From positions 9,566,399-9,630,398 of the forward strand of contig CM055314.2 of the NCBI GenBank assembly GCA_029255685.2: 64,000 nucleotides of DNA, given 5' to 3'. This DNA is from Silene conica (Eukaryota > Streptophyta > Magnoliopsida > Caryophyllales > Caryophyllaceae). Both the position numbers and the translations under genes were made by a program. The notes under the pieces were generated by a model. The model worked only from the letters and a program-made list of their open reading frames with translations, did no database searches and was not told where the DNA came from. This document shows positions 57,083 through 64,000 of the stretch, one piece after another. Within the stretch, counting starts at the first letter, position 1. The number at the start of each line of letters is the position of its first letter.

Positions 57083-58107
57083 TGATACGTGCATTTACTA
57101 TACATTTTATTTATAGTTTCAGCACGTATTTCCATGCATATTCGTAACTTTTAGTTACTTTTCCTCCCGAAAAGGTTTACTTTGGCATTTCTATGTTTTA
57201 AATGTAGGAACGAGCGGAAGTGAGCAAAATCAAGCGTTAACCGTCCTCCGGAAGCCATCTTAAGGGAATGCACGAAGCAAGGATCCTAACTCATAGCCTA
57301 GAGACGCGTGCAAACTAAATTGAAGCTGGAACACACAGGAAACGGTCGACCGACCAGCCTAATTGGTCGACCGACCATGACGCGGTTACAGGAAGACTTA
57401 CCTACAGCTAAGATGGTCGACCGACCTCTATGCCCGGTCGGTCGACCAGTTCACGGGATACGCCGTTTCGCTTCTTATTTTGTTTTATTTCCTTAATCTT
57501 GTAATTAGGAAAGACTCTTAGTAAACCTCGTGTAGGATAATTAGGTTAAGCAGTCATTAGAACAAAAACACATTAGACTTAGGGAGAAGAACTCCAATTT
57601 TAGAGTCGTAAGTTTTATGTGTTTTTGTGCTAATGATTGCTTAACCTAATTATCCTACACGAGGTTTACTAATAGTCTTTCCCAATTACAAGATTAAGGA
57701 AATAAACCGAAATAAGAAGCGAAACTGCGTATCCCGTGAACCGGTCGATCGACCGGGCATAGAGGTCGGTCGACCATCTTAGCTGTAGGTAAGTCTTCCT
57801 GTAACCGCGTCATGGTCGGTCGACCAATTAGGCTGGTCGGTCGACCGTTTCCTGTGTGTTCCAGCTTCAGTTTAGTTTGCACGCGTCTCTAGGCTACGAG
57901 TTAGGATCCTTGCTTCGTGCATTCCCTTAAGATGGCTTCCGGAGGACGGTTAAAGCTTGATTTTGCTCACTTCCGCTCGTTCCTACATTTAAAACATAGA
58001 AATGCCAAAGTAAACCGTTTCGGGAGGAAAAGTAACTAAAAGTTACGAATATGCATGGAAATACGTGCTGTAACTATAAATAAAATGTATAGTAAATGCA
58101 CGTATCA
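57083..58107. repeat. 1-kb palindromic LTR (two ~490-bp inverted arms)
   Basis: The left arm (57083 to about 57571) starts TGATACGTGCATTTAC. The right arm (about 57614-58107) is its inverse and ends GTAAATGCACGTATCA. The arms differ by scattered substitutions (roughly 15-20 in my reading) and are separated by a ~40-bp non-paired centre near 57572-57613. Each arm carries two class I palindrome pairs (57342-57379, 57414-57447; 57739-57775, 57811-57848). The left edge abuts a polypurine tract, so it began as the 3' LTR of Athila-4. The right edge has no inverse polypurine tract. Confidence 0.85.
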
Positions 58108-59141
58108 ATTAACGAAACAAAACAGTCCGAAAACATGCGCGAGGTCAGTCGACCAACCAGCTAACCCAGTCGGTCGACCAACTACCTCAGTCGACCGACC
58201 AGTTAAGCCAGTCGGTCGACCAAGGTCTGCTACAGGTCGATTCTGATATTATACCATCTACGCAAATTAATCACCTACATCCTAACATGGGGGTTTAGCT
58301 ACTCATAACTACAACAATAACAATAAAAACAATGGAGAAAACTAAATTCATAGCAAATAATAACATAAACATGCGATAAACAATAAGGTTTTGGGATTCC
58401 ACACTAAACCGGATATTAGCAATTCTATTAAGATAACAATAAGAAACTGAATTAAAGAGAATTACCGCAAATGGGATTAGGGCAGAAGAAAGAACTTTAT
58501 TGAATCCGTGGAACGATTGTTTGAATAATGAAATAAGAACAATGCTAAAAAGTTAAAGGAAGCAGTAGCTTTATTGAGATTACAGAATTATACTAAGGAA
58601 TTAACTACTGATGCTTGATTATTACAGCTAATGACGGATTAGGCTTATATAGGAAAGACAAAAGGGTTTCTCCTTTGACCTAATGCCTTCACGGGCTTTT
58701 GCGTTTTTTCTGAAAGTTGCGCTGCGGTCGACCGACCAGGTGATGCGGTCGGTCGACCGATTATCGGGCCCAATAGACTTCTGTCTTCGTAAGTTGAATT
58801 CTGGGTTTGAGATAACAGGTACTTTGGTCGACCGACCAGGGTAGTCGGTCGGTCGACCGGTTTTCCTGTGTGTCAGCCTTGAATTCGTCTTAAATTGATC
58901 CTATGGTCCTTGGTTCGCGCCTTGGTTGTTGTTTGCTCCTTGTTTCTTAGTTCTCTTGGTCATGCGAAAATCTTGAGGGTAGCATTTGGCTTAAAATAGC
59001 CTCTTTTCCGCATAAATCTGCAAAAGAGCATAAAAATACGAAAATAGACAATTGTTGGGAAATAAAGGCTAAAACATCGTAAATGAGCTCTAAAATGCGT
59101 GTAAAAATATATGTAAAACATCATAAAATAGACACGCATCA
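58108..59141 (-). repeat. Truncated Athila-type LTR fragment
   Basis: Similar to the Athila-2/3 LTRs from about 540 bp into them to their right end (CACGCATCA at 59141), including a TATA region (complement of 58645-58652). Class I pairs lie at about 58140-58180, 58187-58221, 58725-58760 and 58826-58861. The first ~540 bp are missing, replaced by the palindromic LTR. Confidence 0.75.
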
Positions 59142-59961
59142 ATAAACCACCCAGAATGTAACCATCAGACGACAGCCGCAAAACGCGACGACCCACTGCG
59201 ACAACCACCACTCACACACCCTGACTACCACCCATCTAATTACGCTAATACCCAAAATAAACATCAACAGAAAAGAGATCGAAAGCTAGCATATATATAC
59301 ATGTTTATAAACTCTGTTTTTGACGTGAACACGCAACAGACCAACACAGTCAACGAACCACCCTACACGACGGCCCTAAACTGTCAAAGACGACCTTACT
59401 TTGATCAAAACATGATTACTACACATCATAGATTATCAATACATAAAGAAATAGAACTATAAACATGTGATGCGATTGGATTATGCGAATCATAACAGTA
59501 AGAATGTAACAAAAACAGGGAAAACGAGAAGGACATGGTGAGTGTACCTTCTTGCCCTTGCCAAAGACCACCCTTAGAACCCTTTGACCACCGTGAACAA
59601 CCCTCCTTTGCGATCTCAGTAATGGCGACAGGAAGTGTGGTGAGTGTTTGTGTGTTGATTAGGTCAGAATAGGTTTAGGGTGAGTGATTTATATGAGGCG
59701 GCATAAGCACATATGCTGGTGTTTGTGTTTTAAAACGACATGGGCTAGAGGTCTTGGCACACAATTCGAGGCCCAAAGCCACATCCTAAACACGGTTTAC
59801 TACTACATTGCATACTTGACCCCCTTACTAACACATATAAAATATAAAACTCTTATTCGCTAAATAATTTATCGAATACGAACGTTCAAAAGTTGTTATC
59901 GACACATCATACAATTATTAATATTAAAATAATTATAAAAAAAAATTACGGAGTATTACAG
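59142..59961 (-). repeat. Partial chromovirus-type LTR
   Basis: C-rich CCACC-type text, the phrase near 59545-59640 (ACCTTCTTGCCC... ACCACCG... GGCGACAGG) and the end GGAGTATTACA parallel the right half of the 37971-40257 LTR, but sequence identity is low. It is a different family member, truncated at its left edge. No polypurine tract or primer site is adjacent. Confidence 0.5.
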
Positions 59962-60725
59962 TAGCGACTGTTAGGCATGTGATAGACGGAGCAAATAACG
60001 AAGTTAAGCACACCATCTTTCATTGCATGTCGGGTACCTTTGCTTAGTCGTGGCTACTTCGTTTGTCGCATCATCAAGACACACTGTTTATGAAGTTATA
60101 TAACTCTCGAATATCCGGAGATGAAGTTCAGCATGCACGTGTTTTGCCTTTGATTTGAATTTTGTACATTGCACGTCGTTGGGAACGGCCAGAAGATGTT
60201 GTATTTTCCTTTTTTTTTTATAATTTGACAATTGAGAGTGTATTTTTTGAACTACGGATAAAAATAAGATGAGACATTTGTGTTTTTTTATATCTCAATC
60301 TCGCATATCCATTTTTGTCTTGCCGGACATAGTTTATACTCTTATGAGCCAGGAGTGACGAAGTTTTTTTTTTATAATGCGGCTGGACTAAAGCAAATTG
60401 TTTACTGATCTATTTTTGCTTTGACTTGGAAGTCGATGACGAACACTTGGCTTGACTTAAGTCGAAAATAAGCACCTTAACTTCGTAAGGTTCATTATTT
60501 CTTGTGATATCACCGTGTCATTATCTGACTTGGCAGACGAGTTTGTTTTGACGTGAAAGTCGAGGCGTACCAAAACTTGTCGTAAAAGGTAATGCTTTTT
60601 TTTGTTTTTTTATGTCACCCTGTCGTTATCTGACTTGGCGGATGATCAATCATGAGAGAGTTTCTTGATTTTTTTTCTTGACTTGGAAGTCGATGACACT
60701 TGTAACAGCGTTGTTTTCTTTTCAA
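59962..60725. other. Unassigned DNA left of the Tat/Ogre-type gag
   Basis: No gene recognised. It contains two copies (about 60420-60545 and 60640-60690) of a GACTTGGAAGTCGATGA phrase, and two of a TGTC(A/G)TTATCTGACTTGGC phrase about 100 bp apart. It may be the region following gag of the minus-strand element, too decayed to read. Confidence 0.3.
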
Positions 60726-62184
60726 TCACCAACATCGTTTGGACACCAACTTCGAAATTTTGGGAGTTTTACGAACTTCTATCTCATCGGAATCTTGGAA
60801 CTCTTGGACAAAATCCTGAGCGATTTTTCTTTGAATCGACTCCTCTTGCGGATTTGTGAAGATGACGGTACGTCCTTTTACTTTTAATGGCTTTCCCGTG
60901 GTTATTTCCACTTCAAGATGACGTTTCATTCGAGAGGGAATCGCGCTATGGGTATCTTTGTTGAGTTCGACTGCAATTTTTGTCTTTGAAGACTTCTTCT
61001 TTTTTCGTTGACGCTTCTTCTGCACCTTAGAGTTACCTATGCAACTGAAGATTGATTTCTTTTCCTCATTTTCTCCAATGCGAGTGAACACTGACGTGTT
61101 TGACCTTTGTTGTCGAGGACTTGTTGTTAATTGTATTCGGACAGTCTCTTCCTTTTCTCCGAGTTTGTCGAACACGGAAGCGCGAGATGTAGAAGTTGGT
61201 CGACCCAGCCTGTCGAAGACAGACCTTTGTGACAATATTTCTGTGTTCTTGCCATCGCTTTGATTTTCCTAAACAACGGCAGCAGACACGGTGTTCATCG
61301 AAACTTGTTCAAGGCAACGCTTGGGAAAATAGTCTTGTAACGTCATGACTCGTCGTGACTTTGACTTAACTGTCTTAGACGATAAATCACCTTGCGAATA
61401 CTTTATGACGACTCCTCCATCTTTCTTGTTTGAAGATCTTCTTACTTTCTGACGGGTTTATCTTCGACGTTTCGGTACTTGGGCTACCAACACTTCTCCG
61501 TTTTACTTCTTCCGTCGACCCATGGAAACAAAGGTCCATCCTTCTTCGTCATTGTCCTCCTGTAGATTCCGAGTGCCAGAAGTTGGTGATTCGACAAACT
61601 TAGATTCTTTAGGCAAGACCAAAATCACCGGCTCGAGAGTTCCAAACTGAATCAATTGCACACATTCTTTAGCTGTAAAAGGGGGATATGACTTGACACT
61701 TCCGTCGTTTACTTGTGCTACGACGTAATTGGATTCAACGGCATCTTCGAGGTCCAAGAGTATTTTTCCATCCTCGGCTAACTGCATTATTTTCTCTTTA
61801 AAGCTTATGTACTTCTCCAACGGATGACTCACGACCCTATGATATCGACAATATTTCGGATCGATCGTACGTACGACTTCTCTTGGTCGTTTAGACTCGG
61901 GAAGCTCGATTACCTTCTTATCCAAGAGATCATCCAACATACCGGCTAGATCGGAATCCGGAAAAGGATACGTCTTTTTCTCAAGCTCTTTCAAAGTTGG
62001 GCGCGACTTTCGTGTATCCTTTGAATAGGTTGCCCCCTTCTTGTCTGTTTTAGGTCGACCCGAGATTTTCATCGGATTGGAAGTAGAAATCGTCATAACC
62101 TCCCTTGAAGTGCTACTGGATGCCTTATCATTTTTCTTAAATTCTTTTCTCCCCGAGTTTGTTTCTGAATGAGTGAAGAGTTGT
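60726..62184 (-). pseudogene. gag: Tat/Ogre-type retrotransposon gag, C-terminal part (decayed)
   Basis: Minus strand. An open piece at 61503-62096 contains KKTYPFPDSDLAGMLDDLL then IELPESKRP, DPKYCRYHRVVSHPLEKY and the end DEEGWTFVSMGRRKK. This is the zinc-binding/late-gag region of a large Ty3/gypsy family I assign to Tat/Ogre. A second open piece, 60726-61235, reads SVFDRLGRPTSTSRASVFDK and KGRTVIFTNPQ. Stops and frameshifts separate the pieces. Gag continues on the far side of CACTA-3 at 63413-64000. Confidence 0.7.
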
Positions 62185-62379
62185 CACTACAAAATACTAA
62201 TGCATTTGCGACGAACAGGTCTGTCGCAAATAATGGGAAATCCGTCGCAAACAGGACATTTGCGACGGATTTGCGACGGACACTGTCTGTTGCGTCTTTT
62301 TGTCGCAAACTTAACTTTTGCGACGGAATCGTCTGTCGCAAACATTTGCGACGGAATGGTCAAGTTTTGCGAAGGTGTT

Positions 62380-62657
62380 TCCTCTTCCTCAACGGAGAAT
62401 TTCTCTCCGTGACACACCCAATCATAATAGTTATCACAAAACCCTCTCAAACCAAGGTGTTTCCGTACTTCTTGTTCAACAAAATACTTTTTATTCTTGC
62501 ACTTAGAACATGGACACTTAATTTCTCTATTTCTAATGAATTCATCTTGTTGCTTAACATAGTCAAGGAATTCATTAACACCGATTACGAAATCCTGCCT
62601 CAATTTTTTCCTAAAATCCAACCTTTCATACATCCATTTTCTTTCTAATCTTTTCAT
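62380..62657 (-). pseudogene. CACTA transposase-associated domain fragment
   Basis: Minus-strand ORF. The domain reads RKWMYERLDFRKKLRQDFV, then GVNEFLDYVKQQDEF, IKCPCSKCKNKKYF and HLGLRGFCDNYYDWVCHGE. The Trp-Met-Tyr start, the Cys-Pro-Cys-X2-Cys zinc-like motif and the Trp-X-X-His-Gly-Glu end match the transposase-associated domain at the N-terminus of En/Spm-type CACTA proteins. The catalytic transposase domain is absent; only the first exon survives. Confidence 0.75.
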
Positions 62658-62689
62658 AGTAAATCTACATATTTGTACAAACAATAACA

Positions 62690-62945
62690 ACAACTAATTA
62701 ACAACTAACAACAACTAATTAACAACTAACAACAACTAACTAACAACAACAACTAACAACTAATTGACAACAACAACTAACAACTATAACTAATTAACAA
62801 CTACTAACTAATTAACAACAATAACTAACAACTAACAGCAACAACAACTAACAATATTAATAACAACAATTATCACGACTACTAATACTAGCAACACCAA
62901 CACCAATACCAACACACCAACACACCAACACACCAACACACCAAC
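62690..62945. repeat. Simple-sequence tract in CACTA-3
   Basis: About 130 bp of AACTAACAACAA(CT)-type repeats is followed by ACCAACACACCAACACACC. It is probably intronic. Confidence 0.7.
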
Positions 62946-63412
62946 CTGCAAAAAAAACACTTTGATATATTAGTCTGGGGTCCTTATCTCTCCAACCCAA
63001 ACCTATCTTTGAATCTTTCATACCATTAGTAAACACTCGTATATTTTCTTGATTGTAATGAGACAAAAATTGGGCAGCACTTCCATATTTTCTTGATTGA
63101 AATTTCGTCGCAAATTTTGACCCTTGCGACGGAATTTCCGTCGCAAAGCCAGATTGAATTTGACCCTTGACCAAAAACTGGTCAAGGTTGGTCAAGGATT
63201 TGCGACGGAATTTCCGTCGCAAGAGTCAATATTTGCGACGGAAATTCCGTCGCAAACCTTCCCGCCATTTGACTTTCAGTTCGTGGGTAGGGAAATTTTG
63301 GATCCGTCGCAGTTTCCGTCGCATATAAAAAGTCCGTCGCAAGCCATTATTTGCGACGGAAATTCAGTCCGTCGCAAAAATTCCGTCGCAAATGAGGTAT
63401 TTTTTTGTAGTG

Positions 63413-64000
63413 CGTCCTCCATGACTAGCGATGGTAATTTCCTTGTTGTGAGCTCGAGTGGCTAAGTCCTGGAATGTTCTTGGCTTTATGCCTTGGAGGA
63501 TATAGACGAGATCTAAATTCATTCCTTGGATGCACATTTCGACAGCGGAAGTCTCCGTCAGACGATCTTTACACTCGAGGCTTAACGCGCGCCACCTGCC
63601 GATGTAGTCGATAACGGGTTCATCCTTCCATTGTTTCGTGTTAGTGAGTTATGTCATGCTAACAATACGTCTGCTACTGTAGAAGCGATTGAGAATCTAT
63701 TTCTCCATTTGGTCCCAACTGTCGATCGACTCGGCGCTTAGATCCGTGTACCAATCAAAAGCAATCCCCTTCAGCGATCGAACAAATTGTTTAACAGAGT
63801 AGATCGTCATCGGTACCAGCAGTGTTACAAGTTTCAATAAAATGGGCGATATGTTGCTTCAGATTACCCTTTCCATCAAATTGTTGAAACTTCGGTGGTT
63901 GGTAGCCGTTTGGCATCCTCAAGTAGTCAATCCTCTTACTATACGACTTGATGTAACGATGATTGTCGACGGAGTGAAACTTTCCCTCGAATTGACTTTT
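63413..64000 (-). pseudogene. gag: Tat/Ogre-type gag, capsid part (decayed, runs off the window)
   Basis: The minus-strand translation reads RIDYLRMPNGYQPPKFQQF and KGIAFDWYTDLSAESIDSW, then INRFYSSRR-like NRFYSSRRIVSM, VIDYIGRWRALSLECKDRL and YILQGIKPRTFQDLATRAH. This is a typical plant Ty3/gypsy capsid domain. In-frame stops (for example after TDDDLLC and after QMEK) and a small frameshift show it is dead. It joins 60726-62184 across CACTA-3. Confidence 0.75.

Larger units (their letters stand above)
62185..63412 (-). mobile_element. CACTA-3: small CACTA deletion derivative
   Basis: Ends read inward CACTACAAAATACTAATGC and CACTACAAAAAAATACCTC. Both are followed by ATTTGCGACGG subterminal repeats (62210-62370 and 63110-63395, mostly TTTGCGACGGAA/TTCCGTCGCAAA inverted arms). 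The flanking triplets are TGT (62182-62184) and CGT (63413-63415), a one-mismatch duplication. It interrupts the Tat/Ogre-type gag. Simple sequence AACTAACAAC/CAACACAC fills 62690-62945. Confidence 0.85.

Noticed and set aside
60665-60887. Plus-strand ORFs at the gag end
   Set aside because: Antisense shadows of the minus-strand gag piece; no motif.
61187-61206. Single GGTCGACC near the Tat/Ogre-type gag as a class I pair
   Set aside because: Only one half-site; lacks the partner 12-mer.

Overview
This is plant nuclear DNA, almost certainly from a flowering plant and probably a eudicot. It has AT-rich intergenic stretches, Ty3/gypsy elements with tRNA-Asp-type primer sites, CACTA transposons, Helitron ends, MITEs, intron-bearing gene fragments and a SAUR auxin-response gene. 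The species cannot be fixed from the sequence. No rRNA gene or intact tRNA gene was seen. The only ordinary host gene recognised is the SAUR gene at 9.4-9.7 kb, and it looks truncated. Nearly everything from about 10.2 kb rightward is nested transposable elements.

Layout. 1-9.3 kb: AT-rich DNA with Helitron-type ends, a 2.2-kb non-autonomous Helitron, an isolated 1.08-kb LTR with a tRNA-Met-type primer site, and several small duplications. 10.2-37.97 kb: a plus-strand Athila-type element (Athila-1): 5' LTR, primer site, gag, protease, RT, RNase H, integrase, a palindrome-rich leader and an env-position ORF. Two CACTA elements (14604-20151 and 22964-27339) interrupt its gag-pol, each with a perfect 3-bp target duplication. 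A young minus-strand non-autonomous Athila (28716-36254, duplication ATACT) interrupts its leader. A minus-strand Tekay/Del-type chromovirus (37971 to about 45.3 kb, 1535-residue polyprotein with chromodomain) cuts its env-position ORF; the chromovirus has lost its 5' LTR. 45.3-57.1 kb: the 3' part of another plus-strand Athila (Athila-4). It carries a leader with an apparent intron, and a second young non-autonomous Athila (45831-53686, duplication TTGGT) sits in that intron. 57.08-58.11 kb: a 1-kb palindromic LTR. 58.1-60.0 kb: LTR fragments. 60.7-64.0 kb: a decayed Tat/Ogre-type gag on the minus strand, split by a small CACTA derivative that still encodes a transposase-associated domain.

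The most unusual signal is a family of paired GC-rich palindromes. Class I is built on GGTCGGTCGACC. Class II runs from CCCAGCCGGT to ACCGGCTGGG. They occur dozens of times in otherwise AT-rich Athila elements: in the LTRs just upstream of the TATA box, in internal leaders, in 3' untranslated regions, and in frame inside gag-like ORFs. The two classes are unrelated in sequence but sit in the same places. Other notable features are a stem-loop plus polypurine motif conserved in three Athila copies, and two CACTA elements that carry intron-bearing pieces of host genes (myosin, RPL15, mitotic cyclin B).
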